Origin: Flavobacterium sp. ACN6
Lineage (GTDB): Bacteria; Bacteroidota; Bacteroidia; Flavobacteriales; Flavobacteriaceae
DNA length: 64,000 nucleotides
Direction: 5' to 3'
NCBI RefSeq assembly: GCF_002304005.1
Contig: NZ_MRCQ01000004.1
Span: 248,001 to 312,000, forward strand
Numbering within the stretch: the first letter of the stretch is position 1; each line of letters begins with the position of its first letter. Positions 19,803 to 28,990 of this stretch are shown here, piece after piece. The notes below the pieces were generated by a model. That model was not told the DNA's origin, ran no database searches, and was given only the letters and a program-made list of their open reading frames with translations. Both the position numbers and the translations under genes were made by a program.

Positions 19803-21311
19803 ATGAAAATTAAAAATATAAGATATTCATTCGCTGCAGTTGGATTATTGCTTCTTAGCTCTTCGTGTGGGGAAGATTTTTTAACAGTAGATCCAAAAGG
19901 GCTGCCATTAGTGGACAACTATTATAAAGATGAAACAGAAGCGTTTTCAGCATTAGTTGCTACTTATGATATAATGGGAAAACAATCCAAAGGTTTTGAA
20001 AATATGGTCTGTATGCTAAATGCAGGTTCAGATGATTTTTACGCTGGAGGCGGGGGACCTGGAGACGGAGCAGGAATTCATGCTTTTGATAACTATACAT
20101 TGGATAAAATCAATATGCCGAGAAGTTTCTGGGGAGACTTTTTTCAAGGTATAGCAAGAGCAAATATCTTGTTGGAAAAATTGCCAAATGTAAAAATGGA
20201 CGAGGCTAAAAAAGTACGTTTTGCTGCAGAAGCAAAAGCAATGAGAGGATATTACTATTTTGAATTAGTAAGAACTTTTAAAAACTTACCATTAATTACA
20301 GCACCACTTTCTCCAGCAGAAACCTATACTATTACACAATCTACTCCAGAAGAAGTATACGCTCAAATTGAGAAAGATTTAATTGAAGCTAAAGCTGCTT
20401 TACCAAATACAGTTAATTATGCAACTGAAGGAGGTCGTTTTTCTAAAGGATCTGTGCAGGCTTTATTAGGAAAAGTCTATTTATACGAAGGTAAAAATTC
20501 TTTAGCAGCAGCAGAGTTTGCGGATGTAAATGGTACGCCGGGAGGAACGAGTATGTATGGTTACAAATTGCTGACTAAATTTTCTGATTTATGGGTAATT
20601 AGTAACAAACTTAATTCAGAATCTATTATCGAAATCATGCATACTGATAAAAGTAATGCAGACTGGGGATTTTGGGGAGGCGGAAATGACGAAGGTAACT
20701 CTGTTAATATAATGGTTGGACCAAGAGGTTATGGCAGAAAAACGACTACAATACCAGATTATATTTCAGGATGGAGTTTTAATCCTGTAACTGCAAGTTT
20801 ATACAATGCCCTAAAAGGAGATCCGCGCTTTGATGCTACAATTGTTGATATGCTGGCACTAAAAGCATCTGGCGCAGCAGATTATGCACCTGGTGATCAA
20901 GATACAGGATATTTCTTAAAGAAATTTATGCCATTAAACTCTGATACTTCTCAAGGTGGAGGAGCGCAGGCTTTAAATTACAAACAAGATATGTATGCAA
21001 TTCGTTTAGCAGATACGTATTTAATGGAAGCAGAGGCACTTGGAGGAACTGGAGCCAGAGCACAAGCTTTATTAGATGCTGTAAGAGCCAGAGTTGGATT
21101 AGGTTCTGTACCAGTTTCATTAGATGCTATTGCTAACGAAAGAAGATTAGAATTGGCTGGAGAAGGACATCGCTGGTTCGATTTAGTAAGAACAGGAAAA
21201 GCAGCTTCGGTTCTTGCTGGTGAAGGATTTGTTGCTGGAAAAAATGAAGTTTGGCCAATTCCGCAAAAAGATTTAGAAAACACAAAACTTGTACAAAATC
21301 CTCAGTACTAA
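19803..21311 (+). CDS. SusD/RagB-family glycan-binding lipoprotein, copy 2
   Basis: This 502-residue lipoprotein has a signal MKIKNIRYSFAAVG...LLSSSC (Cys near residue 23). It has SusD-type helical repeats (AKAMRGYYYFELVRTFKNLP) and the C-terminal family motif NERRLELAGEGHRWFDLVRTG. It ends in LVQNPQY, the usual SusD tail. It is shorter than copy 1 (568 residues) and clearly divergent in the middle. It is the partner of the SusC encoded 11 nt upstream and would cap that pore at the cell surface. Confidence 0.94.
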   Translation: MKIKNIRYSFAAVGLLLLSSSCGEDFLTVDPKGLPLVDNYYKDETEAFSALVATYDIMGKQSKGFENMVCMLNAGSDDFYAGGGGPGDGAGIHAFDNYTLDKINMPRSFWGDFFQGIARANILLEKLPNVKMDEAKKVRFAAEAKAMRGYYYFELVRTFKNLPLITAPLSPAETYTITQSTPEEVYAQIEKDLIEAKAALPNTVNYATEGGRFSKGSVQALLGKVYLYEGKNSLAAAEFADVNGTPGGTSMYGYKLLTKFSDLWVISNKLNSESIIEIMHTDKSNADWGFWGGGNDEGNSVNIMVGPRGYGRKTTTIPDYISGWSFNPVTASLYNALKGDPRFDATIVDMLALKASGAADYAPGDQDTGYFLKKFMPLNSDTSQGGGAQALNYKQDMYAIRLADTYLMEAEALGGTGARAQALLDAVRARVGLGSVPVSLDAIANERRLELAGEGHRWFDLVRTGKAASVLAGEGFVAGKNEVWPIPQKDLENTKLVQNPQY

Positions 21312-21331
21312 TTTAGCTAATACAATATCAT

Positions 21332-22216
21332 ATGAAAATAAATTTAATGAAAAAACAAGGGTTTTTAGCATTGTTTTTTATGACAGCCGTATTAAGTTTT
21401 ACAAGTTGTCAGCCAGATGATTCCATTGTTGATAATGGATTAACAAACGAAAATGTTGATGCATCTTTTACCGTTACTCCTGTAGAAGGTAAAGTCAATA
21501 CCTATAAATTAAGCGCACAGCCAAAAGGTGTTTTAAAATCTTTTTGGGATACTGGTGCAGGACAATATGCTGGTAAAATGGAAGAAGAAATATCGTTGCC
21601 AGATGCAGGAACTTACACTATTACACATACAGCTATTGGCAGTGGAGGCGGTACAGCTTCAGCTTCAAAAGAAGTAGTAGTGGCAACTTCAGATCCGCTA
21701 AAAGGAAATTTAGTACAAGGCGGCTCTTTTGCTACAGTAGAAGATCAGGCAAAATGGACCATTTTAAATCTTAGCGCTACTGGTGCAGCTTTTTGGTCAT
21801 TTGCAAATAATAGCGCAACAATTCACTCTCCAGGAGGATGGGCGCAAGAAGGAATTTATCAAGCAATCGATGTTGTAAAAGACAAAGAATACACCATCAA
21901 CATGCGTGTTTCAAGTCCAAGCGGTTCCGATGAAACTTGGTTAGAGGTTTATGCAGGGAAATCTGCTCCACAATCTGGGGTTGAGTACAAAGACAACAAA
22001 GTAATGGGATTAAGTACTTGGGACGGCTGTGCAAAAGCAGGTTTCTCTGGAATGCTTTCTACTGTAGGCTGTGTTAAAAATGATGCAACAGGAACAGTTA
22101 CAAACGTGGTAAAATTCTCTGAAACAGGAAAAATCTATTTATTAATTCGTTCTGGCGGTAACACTTTTACTAAAGATGGAATCACCGTTTCAAAAATCGA
22201 ATTAAGAGGAAAATAA
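21332..22216 (+). CDS. PKD-domain surface glycan-binding lipoprotein candidate, copy 2
   Basis: This 294-residue lipoprotein has its lipobox at SFTSC (about Cys 26). A PKD-like domain occupies about residues 40-125 (ASFTVTP...GTYTITHTAIGSGG). A jelly-roll, CBM-like C-terminal domain follows (WAQEGIYQAIDVVKDKEYTI...TWLEVYAGK). Starts at 21332 and 21347 are both possible and differ by five codons. It follows susD by 20 nt and ends before a terminator that copies the one after the first module. A role in holding glycan at the surface is inferred. Confidence 0.78.
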   Translation: MKINLMKKQGFLALFFMTAVLSFTSCQPDDSIVDNGLTNENVDASFTVTPVEGKVNTYKLSAQPKGVLKSFWDTGAGQYAGKMEEEISLPDAGTYTITHTAIGSGGGTASASKEVVVATSDPLKGNLVQGGSFATVEDQAKWTILNLSATGAAFWSFANNSATIHSPGGWAQEGIYQAIDVVKDKEYTINMRVSSPSGSDETWLEVYAGKSAPQSGVEYKDNKVMGLSTWDGCAKAGFSGMLSTVGCVKNDATGTVTNVVKFSETGKIYLLIRSGGNTFTKDGITVSKIELRGK

Positions 22217-22246
22217 AGAGTTAAGTTAAGTTTAAGTTTGGTTGTA

Positions 22247-22283
22247 AATAGCCCATAATCATTATGAGTATGGGCTATTTTTT
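22247..22283 (+). terminator. Terminator of the second susCD module
   Basis: An 11-bp stem (AATAGCCCATA and TATGGGCTATT) is followed by T-rich sequence. A GTTAAGTTTAAGT-like word precedes it, as it does before the terminator at 15656-15688. Enzyme genes follow, so it may act as an attenuating rather than absolute stop. Confidence 0.75.
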
Positions 22284-22362
22284 AAATTCTTTAAAAGAGA
22301 TTAAAAATCAGTTTTAGATTTCTCCAAAACTTCAATTAAAAAACACTAATAATTGGGAGCGA

Positions 22363-23817
22363 ATGAAAAAAAATAGTCTAAATATTTTATGCCTTTTGTT
22401 TGTCGTTGCAGCTTTTGCACAACAGCCAAAAACAAAAAAAGAATTTACAGCCAATGGCAAAAAAATAACCGTTTACACCACAGCAGAAAACTCAAAGTTA
22501 CGATTAACATCAACAGATAATTTAACTTTTTCTGCAGCAAAACAACCTCTAGAAACTGAATTTTCGGTTTTTATTGAACCAGCAAAAAAATTTCAGACTT
22601 TTATGGGAATCGGCGGCGCTATTACAGACGCAAGCGCCGAAATATTTGCTAAACTTTCAAAAGAAAAACAAGCAGAATTTTTAAATGCTTACTACGATAA
22701 ACAAAAAGGTATTGGCTATTCTTTGCTAAGAACAACAATTCAAAGTTCTGATTTTAGCAGTGGAAGCTATTCTTATATCGAAGAAGGAGATAAAGATTTG
22801 AAGACTTTTTCTATTGATCATGACAGGCAGTTTAGAATTCCTTTAATAAAACAAGCTATTCAAAAAGCTGGTGGAAAATTGACAACTTATGTTGCGCCTT
22901 GGTCGCCAAATGCTTTTATGAAAAGCAATAAAAATGTATTAAAAGGCGGCACACTGCTTCCAGAGTACTATCAGACTTGGGCAAATTTTTATGCAAAGTT
23001 TATAAAAGCCTACGAAAAAGAAGGAATTCCGATCTGGGGTACTTCGACGCAAAATGAACCGATGGCGGTTCAGACTTGGGAATCTTGTATTTATACAGCA
23101 GAAGCGGAAAGAGATTTTATCAAAAATTATCTTGGACCTACTTTGAAAAAAGAAAACTTAGCGGACAAAAAAATTATTGTTTGGGATCATAACCGCGATT
23201 TAATGAATTACCGTGCCAATGTAATTTATTCTGATCCCGAAGCAGCAAAATATGTTTGGGGAATGGGATTTCATTGGTATGAAACCTGGTCTGGCGGTGC
23301 GCCTATGTTTGATAATGTTGCCAAAGTAAATGAAGCTTATCCAGATAAAAAACTAATGTTTACAGAAGGATGCGTTGAAAAATTTGATGCGGCAAAGTAT
23401 CAATTCTGGGGAAATGCAGAACGTTACGGAATCAATATGATCAACGATTTTAACAACGGAACTGTAGCTTGGACAGATTGGAATATTCTATTGGATCAAA
23501 ATGGAGGCCCAAATCACGTTGGAAATTTTTGTTTTGCACCAATTCATGCAGATACAACAACAGGGGAATTAATTTATACGCCGTCTTTTTATTACATAGG
23601 ACACTTTTCTAAATTCATTCGTCCAAACGCTGTACGAGTGAGCACTGCAGTTAGCAGAAGCGCACTATTAAGCACTTCATTTTTAAATACTGATGGAACT
23701 ATGGCGACAGTTGTAATGAACCAGTCAGAAAATGAGCTTACTTATAATTTGATTATTGGAGCTGAAAAAGCGGCGGTTAAAATTCCGCCTCGAGCTATAC
23801 AAACGCTTGTTTATTAA
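22363..23817 (+). CDS. GH30 beta-glucanase (likely beta-1,6-glucanase), paralog 1
   Basis: This 484-residue enzyme has a Sec signal (cleavage near AAFAQ, residue 20) and no lipobox, so it is probably periplasmic or exported. The GH30 (beta/alpha)8 fold is recognised from GIGGAITDASAEIF, APWSPNAFMK, TSTQNEPM and FHWYETW. The acid/base is Glu232 in QNEP and the nucleophile is Glu335 in FTEGC. GH30 members include glucosylceramidases and endo-beta-1,6-glucanases. The surrounding susCD, GH16 and GH3 genes favour beta-1,6-glucan. It is about 65-70% similar by eye to the next gene, a tandem duplicate. Confidence 0.9.
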   Translation: MKKNSLNILCLLFVVAAFAQQPKTKKEFTANGKKITVYTTAENSKLRLTSTDNLTFSAAKQPLETEFSVFIEPAKKFQTFMGIGGAITDASAEIFAKLSKEKQAEFLNAYYDKQKGIGYSLLRTTIQSSDFSSGSYSYIEEGDKDLKTFSIDHDRQFRIPLIKQAIQKAGGKLTTYVAPWSPNAFMKSNKNVLKGGTLLPEYYQTWANFYAKFIKAYEKEGIPIWGTSTQNEPMAVQTWESCIYTAEAERDFIKNYLGPTLKKENLADKKIIVWDHNRDLMNYRANVIYSDPEAAKYVWGMGFHWYETWSGGAPMFDNVAKVNEAYPDKKLMFTEGCVEKFDAAKYQFWGNAERYGINMINDFNNGTVAWTDWNILLDQNGGPNHVGNFCFAPIHADTTTGELIYTPSFYYIGHFSKFIRPNAVRVSTAVSRSALLSTSFLNTDGTMATVVMNQSENELTYNLIIGAEKAAVKIPPRAIQTLVY

Positions 23818-23907
23818 TATTTTGTAGTAAAGTAAGAAAAAAGATCAATTTGAATCATCCTGTTGGTCTTCTCTTACTTTTAATTTAAAAACTGTTTATA
23901 AAACAAT

Positions 23908-25374
23908 ATGAAAGCCACAACTCAAATAGTGCTGTCAGCCTTTATACTAATCCAATTAAGCTGTTTTACAAAACTTACGGCTCAAAAAAACAATGCGTCG
24001 TCGCAGAAAAATAATAAAATAAAGGTTTTTACTACTGCCGAAAATACCAATTGGAAATTATCATTATCAAATGATCTAATTTCAAACAACACTACACAAC
24101 AAAAAAATACAACAGTATCTATTATTGTAAATATTGAAAAAACAGATCAGACTTTTCTCGGAATTGGAGGTGCAATTACAGATGCAAGTGCAGAAGTTTT
24201 CGCTAAATTATCTCCTAAAAAACAACAGGAATTTTTAAATGCCTATTACGATAAAAATAAGGGCATTGGCTATTCTTTAGCCAGAACAAATATTCACAGC
24301 TGTGATTTTAGCAGTGACAGCTACACTTATATTGCAGAAGGAGATAAAGAACTGAAAACCTTCAACATAGATCACGATCGAAAATATAGAATTCCATTAA
24401 TCAAAAAAGCAATTAAAACAGCCGGCGGAAAACTAACATTATTTGTAAGTCCATGGAGTCCCCCAGCTTTCATGAAAGACAATAATGATATTTTGCACGG
24501 CGGCGTTTTATTGCCTGAATTTGCTCCATATTGGGCATTGTATTATGCTAAGTTTATAAAAGCATATGAAAAAGAAGGAATTCCGATTTGGGGATTAACA
24601 GTTCAAAATGAACCAATGGCCAAACAAAGCTGGGAATCTTGTATCTATACGCCCGAAGCTGAAAGAGATTTTCTTAAAAATCATTTAGGACCAACTTTAG
24701 AGAAAGAAGGACTTGGTTCTAAAAACGTTATAATTTGGGATCATAATAGAGGAGATATGCTGGAAAAACGCGCTAATCTTGTTTTTTCGGATCCTGAAGT
24801 TTCTAAATACGCATGGGGAATTGGATTTCACTGGTATGAAACTTGGAATGGAGGTCCGCCTCAATTCGAATCTGTGGCAAAGGTTCACGATGCTTTTCCA
24901 AATAAAAATTTAATTTTTACTGAAGGCTGCATCGAAAGATTTGATGCTAAAAAATATCAGTTTTGGGGAAATGCTGAGCGTTACGGAATCAATATGATTA
25001 ACGATTTTAATAACGGAACAGTTGCATGGACAGATTGGAATATTCTTTTAGATCAAAACGGAGGCCCAAATCATGTTGGTAATTTCTGTTTTGCACCAAT
25101 TCATGCCGACACTACAAAAGACGAATTAATATATACCCCAATGTATTATTATATTGGACATTTCTCCAAATTCATCAGGCCAAATGCCAAGAGAATAATA
25201 GAAAAAATAAGTGATAAATCTTTACTGAGTACTTCTTTTAAAAATTCTGACGGACAATTGATTACTATCGTAATGAATCAATCTGAAAAAGAGATTGTTT
25301 ATTCTTTAGAAAATCAAACGACAAAAAATACTATTACTATTCCAGCACATGCTATACAGACGATTGTATATTAA
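23908..25374 (+). CDS. GH30 beta-glucanase, paralog 2
   Basis: This 488-residue GH30 enzyme is clearly paralogous to the gene just upstream. The acid/base is Glu235 (VQNEP) and the nucleophile Glu339 (FTEGC). The stretch from YGINMINDFNNGT to NHVGNFCFAPIH is nearly shared with paralog 1. The leader is ambiguous: it has an LSCF sequence that could be a lipobox (Cys 19) and an LTAQ site that could be cleaved by signal peptidase I. It may therefore be localised differently from its twin. It lies 90 nt after paralog 1 and 27 nt before the next GH30 gene. Confidence 0.9.
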   Translation: MKATTQIVLSAFILIQLSCFTKLTAQKNNASSQKNNKIKVFTTAENTNWKLSLSNDLISNNTTQQKNTTVSIIVNIEKTDQTFLGIGGAITDASAEVFAKLSPKKQQEFLNAYYDKNKGIGYSLARTNIHSCDFSSDSYTYIAEGDKELKTFNIDHDRKYRIPLIKKAIKTAGGKLTLFVSPWSPPAFMKDNNDILHGGVLLPEFAPYWALYYAKFIKAYEKEGIPIWGLTVQNEPMAKQSWESCIYTPEAERDFLKNHLGPTLEKEGLGSKNVIIWDHNRGDMLEKRANLVFSDPEVSKYAWGIGFHWYETWNGGPPQFESVAKVHDAFPNKNLIFTEGCIERFDAKKYQFWGNAERYGINMINDFNNGTVAWTDWNILLDQNGGPNHVGNFCFAPIHADTTKDELIYTPMYYYIGHFSKFIRPNAKRIIEKISDKSLLSTSFKNSDGQLITIVMNQSEKEIVYSLENQTTKNTITIPAHAIQTIVY

Positions 25375-25401
25375 TGGTGCGCTAACTAAATAACCAAGAA
25401 A

Positions 25402-26874
25402 ATGAAATTGAATATCAATAATACCATAAAAGCATTTTTCTTTATGACTGCCGTAATGGCTCAGATAAAATGTTCGTCTTCAAATGATACAGTCGAAAAT
25501 CCTCCTGTAAATCCACCAGTGGTAAATCCTCCCGTAGTCGTTACAAACGATGTCGATTTTTGGCTTACAAAAGGAGATCAAAGCGTTTTACTCGCAAAGC
25601 AATCTGGAACATTAGGATTTGGTACTACTACAAATACTTACAGTACTATTGAAGTTAAAGAAGCTCAGAAATATCAAACAGTTGACGGTTTCGGATATAC
25701 ATTAACTGGAGGAAGCGTAGAGGTAATAAATCAATTAAATGCCACAAGACGAACCGCTCTTTTGCAGGAGTTATTTGGATCTGGAGAAAATTCAATTGGA
25801 ATAAGTTATATCAGAATAAGTATTGGAGCTTCAGATTTAAATGCAGAACCTTTTACGTATAATGATCTTGCAGCAGGAGAAACAGATTTAAGTCTGGCTA
25901 AATTTAGCTTAGAAAAAGACAAAAATCTAATTGCTATGCTGAAAGAAATTTTGGCAATTAATCCTAAAATTTTAATCTTAGGAACACCTTGGTCTGCACC
26001 TCTTTGGATGAAAGACGTAAACAGTTTTAAAGGAGGAAAATTGAAAGCAGAATACTATGACGTTTATGCCAAATATTTTGTAAAATACATACAACAGATG
26101 AAAGCAGAAGGTATTACGATTGATGCTGTAACGCCTCAAAATGAACCTCTTCATGACGGAAATAATCCGAGTATGTATATGTCTGCACTGGATCAAACCA
26201 ATTTTATTAAAAATAATTTAGGACCTGCATTCAAAGCTGCAAATCTAAAGGTAAAAATTATTGCTTACGACCACAATTGTGATAATCCTAATTATCCAAA
26301 AGCTGTTTTGGCAGATGCCGATGCATTTCCTTTTGTGGATGGATCAGCATTTCATTTATATGCAGGAGATATCAGCGCTCTTACCAATGTTTACAATTCT
26401 TTTCCAACTAAAAATGTATATTTTACAGAACAATGGACGTCTTCAGAAGGACAATTTGCAGGCGATTTAAAATGGCATACTAGAAATGTAATTATCGGTT
26501 CAATGAGAAACTACAGCAAGAATGCCTTAGAATGGAATGTAGCCAATAATGCCAATTTTGGTCCTCATACAGATGGCGGCTGTACCATGTGCAAAGGCGC
26601 GATCACGATTACGTCAACAGACAGTTATCAGCGTAATGTAGCCTATTACATAATTGCACATGCATCAAAATTTGTTCCGATGGGTTCTGTTCGAATTGAA
26701 AGTAATTCGGGAGGAAATTTACAAAACGTTGCTTTTATCACACCTTCAGGATCTAAAGTTTTAATTGTTGAAAATGACGGATCGGCAACAGAAACATTTA
26801 ATATTAAATTTAACGGGAAATGGGTTACCGCTTCTCTGGAAGCTGGATCAGTTGGAACATATACTTGGAAATAG
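25402..26874 (+). CDS. GH30 beta-glucanase lipoprotein, paralog 3
   Basis: This 490-residue enzyme has a lipoprotein signal (QIKCSSS, Cys 24). A Pro/Val linker (NPPVNPPVVNPP) probably lifts the catalytic domain off the membrane. The GH30 fold shows GFGYTLTGGSVEVI, GTPWSAPLWMKD, the acid/base Glu248 in TPQNEPL and the nucleophile Glu343 in YFTEQ. It forms a second GH30 subgroup together with the gene at 28991-30415, distinct from paralogs 1 and 2 (FTEQ instead of FTEGC). It is likely a surface-exposed endo-enzyme that makes the first cuts in the polymer; this is an inference. Confidence 0.9.
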   Translation: MKLNINNTIKAFFFMTAVMAQIKCSSSNDTVENPPVNPPVVNPPVVVTNDVDFWLTKGDQSVLLAKQSGTLGFGTTTNTYSTIEVKEAQKYQTVDGFGYTLTGGSVEVINQLNATRRTALLQELFGSGENSIGISYIRISIGASDLNAEPFTYNDLAAGETDLSLAKFSLEKDKNLIAMLKEILAINPKILILGTPWSAPLWMKDVNSFKGGKLKAEYYDVYAKYFVKYIQQMKAEGITIDAVTPQNEPLHDGNNPSMYMSALDQTNFIKNNLGPAFKAANLKVKIIAYDHNCDNPNYPKAVLADADAFPFVDGSAFHLYAGDISALTNVYNSFPTKNVYFTEQWTSSEGQFAGDLKWHTRNVIIGSMRNYSKNALEWNVANNANFGPHTDGGCTMCKGAITITSTDSYQRNVAYYIIAHASKFVPMGSVRIESNSGGNLQNVAFITPSGSKVLIVENDGSATETFNIKFNGKWVTASLEAGSVGTYTWK

Positions 26875-27002
26875 ATTCCTGAAACATTTGAAAAAGGAAG
26901 TTTTAAGCTGAACTAATTTGACTTTGTTAGTATTAAAAGCAAAAAATAGACAAATTATATCTATATTGATATTCAATTTATTAACTAATAACCAACTTAA
27001 TC

Positions 27003-28079
27003 ATGAAAACAATAAATCTTGCAAATAGGGCGGGTGTGTTTACACTAATCTTATTATTTATATTTCAATCTTGCAGCAGTAGTAACGATGCGACCGATGA
27101 AAATCCTGTTGTAGTAGTTCCTGATAAAATTTCGGTTCAGGTTGATGTAGTAGGTAAAACTGCTGAAATGCCAAATGGAGACGGAAGTGGAAAAATAAAT
27201 TTATCCATTACGGCTGCAGATGCAAAATCATATAAAATAAAGGTAAATAATGAAACGAAAGAATCTACAACGAGTAGTTTTTCATATGAATTTACCGAAC
27301 CCGGTACTAAAACCTATACTATTGAAGTTACCGCATTTAATGGAATAAAATATACCAATACTTCTACAACAGTAAATATTTTCGTGGCAAGAAAGCTAAT
27401 ATTTTCAGATGAGTTTGATGTTGCTGGCGCACCAAATAATGACAAATGGGATTATAATACAGGAACTGGAGACGGCTGGGGAAATAATGAATTACAGTAT
27501 TACACCAAGCGTCCAGAAAATGTAACCATCGAAAACGGAATCTTAAAAATTAAAGCGATTAAAGAAGAGTATATGGGAAGCCAATATACATCGGCAAGAA
27601 TGCTTACCAGAGGAAAATTTTCATTTAAATACGGAAGAGCAGAAATACGTGCAAAATTACCAGTCGGCGGCGGCACTTGGCCTGCATTCTGGTTATTAGG
27701 AGACAATCTTGATACAGTTGGATGGCCGGCATGCGGAGAAATCGACATTTTAGAATCAGTAGGAAATAAACCAAACGTCATTCACTCTTCATTACATTCT
27801 CCTGGCCGTTCAGGAAATACTCCTGATACAGCGACAACAACAAATCCAACTTCAACGACAGCCTATCATATTTATGCAGCGGAATGGAGTGCAGAAAGTA
27901 TCAAGTTTTATGTAGACGATAATTTATTTTACACATACAAAAACTCAAGTACGACACCATTTAATGCAAAGTTTTTTGTGATTTTAAATTTCGCAATGGG
28001 CGGCAATTTTGGCGGAGCGGTTGATCCAAACTTCAAAAGTGCTGTTTACGAAATCGACTATGTGAGAGTATATAATTAA
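27003..28079 (+). CDS. GH16 beta-1,3-glucanase (laminarinase-like) lipoprotein
   Basis: This 358-residue lipoprotein has its lipobox at IFQSC (Cys about 24). It has an N-terminal PKD/Ig-like domain (about 40-125) and a GH16 catalytic domain (about 130-358). The active site is the GEIDILE motif, in which the first Glu is the nucleophile and the second the acid/base. FSDEFD at the domain start and the FYVDDNLFYTY segment are typical of laminarinases. The substrate is probably beta-1,3 or mixed beta-1,3/1,6 glucan. It lies 128 nt after the third GH30 gene, in the same direction. Confidence 0.92.
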   Translation: MKTINLANRAGVFTLILLFIFQSCSSSNDATDENPVVVVPDKISVQVDVVGKTAEMPNGDGSGKINLSITAADAKSYKIKVNNETKESTTSSFSYEFTEPGTKTYTIEVTAFNGIKYTNTSTTVNIFVARKLIFSDEFDVAGAPNNDKWDYNTGTGDGWGNNELQYYTKRPENVTIENGILKIKAIKEEYMGSQYTSARMLTRGKFSFKYGRAEIRAKLPVGGGTWPAFWLLGDNLDTVGWPACGEIDILESVGNKPNVIHSSLHSPGRSGNTPDTATTTNPTSTTAYHIYAAEWSAESIKFYVDDNLFYTYKNSSTTPFNAKFFVILNFAMGGNFGGAVDPNFKSAVYEIDYVRVYN

Positions 28080-28150
28080 CATAAGTTTTAAATAGATTTT
28101 TTTCTGCAAAGTCTCGGAAACACTAGATTTACAGATTAAAATTTTTTAAC

Positions 28151-28990
28151 ATGAAAAAGATAAACAAACTTGTTTGCGCAGTAATGCTGCTTTTAGCTGT
28201 CAACTCATTCTATGGTCAGAATTTAAAAATTATGACCTACAATATTCGTTTAGATGTTGCTTCAGACGGAGAAAATGCCTGGCCAAAACGAAAAGATTAT
28301 TTTGCTTCTCAAATTGGTTTTTACAGCCCAGATATTTTTGGAGTGCAGGAGGCAACGCCAAATCAAGTTACAGATATTGCATCGGCTCTGCCAAATTATA
28401 ACAGATTTGGAATAGGAAGAGAAGAAGGCGGTTTGGGCGAAGCTTGTACGATTTATTATAAAAAAGACCGATTTAAAGTAGAACAATCCAATACATTTTG
28501 GTTATCAGAAACACCCAATGTAGTTTCGAGAGGATGGGACGCTGTCTGCAACAGAGTTTGTACGTACGGACTTTTTAAAGATTTGAAAACTAAAAAAACA
28601 TTTTGGATTTTCAATCTGCATTTAGATCATATGGGCGAAGAAGCGCGAGTAAAAGGCGTTCAGCTTGTTCTTTCTAAAATAAAAGAATTAAATACTAAAA
28701 ATTACCCAGCCTTTTTAATGGGAGATTTTAATTCAGAACCTGATACAAAACAAATCGTAGAGATTAAAAAAGTGATGAATGATACCAAAGATGTTTCAAA
28801 AGAAAAACCTTTTGGACCTTCAGGAACCTTCAACGATTTTAAACACAATGAACCCGTAACATTATTGTTAGACTACATTTTTGTCTCAAAAAATAGCGGA
28901 CTTAACATTCAAAAACATGCAGTGCTGAGTGATTCTAAAGATTTAAAATATCCTTCGGATCATTTACCTGTTTTAATAGAAATAGATTAA
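28151..28990 (+). CDS. Endonuclease/exonuclease/phosphatase-family secreted protein
   Basis: This 279-residue protein has a signal peptide ending in FYGQ (about residue 23). It has the full EEP fold: KIMTYNIRLD at the start, FGVQEATPNQ (metal-binding Glu), FNLHLDHMGEEAR, MGDFNSEPD and a terminal SDHLPV with the catalytic His. Members hydrolyse phosphodiester bonds in nucleic acids, sphingomyelin or other phospho-substrates. Several Bacteroidota polysaccharide loci carry such genes with no known substrate. Its stop codon directly abuts the ATG of the following GH30 gene, so it is embedded in the glucan operon. Confidence 0.88.
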   Translation: MKKINKLVCAVMLLLAVNSFYGQNLKIMTYNIRLDVASDGENAWPKRKDYFASQIGFYSPDIFGVQEATPNQVTDIASALPNYNRFGIGREEGGLGEACTIYYKKDRFKVEQSNTFWLSETPNVVSRGWDAVCNRVCTYGLFKDLKTKKTFWIFNLHLDHMGEEARVKGVQLVLSKIKELNTKNYPAFLMGDFNSEPDTKQIVEIKKVMNDTKDVSKEKPFGPSGTFNDFKHNEPVTLLLDYIFVSKNSGLNIQKHAVLSDSKDLKYPSDHLPVLIEID

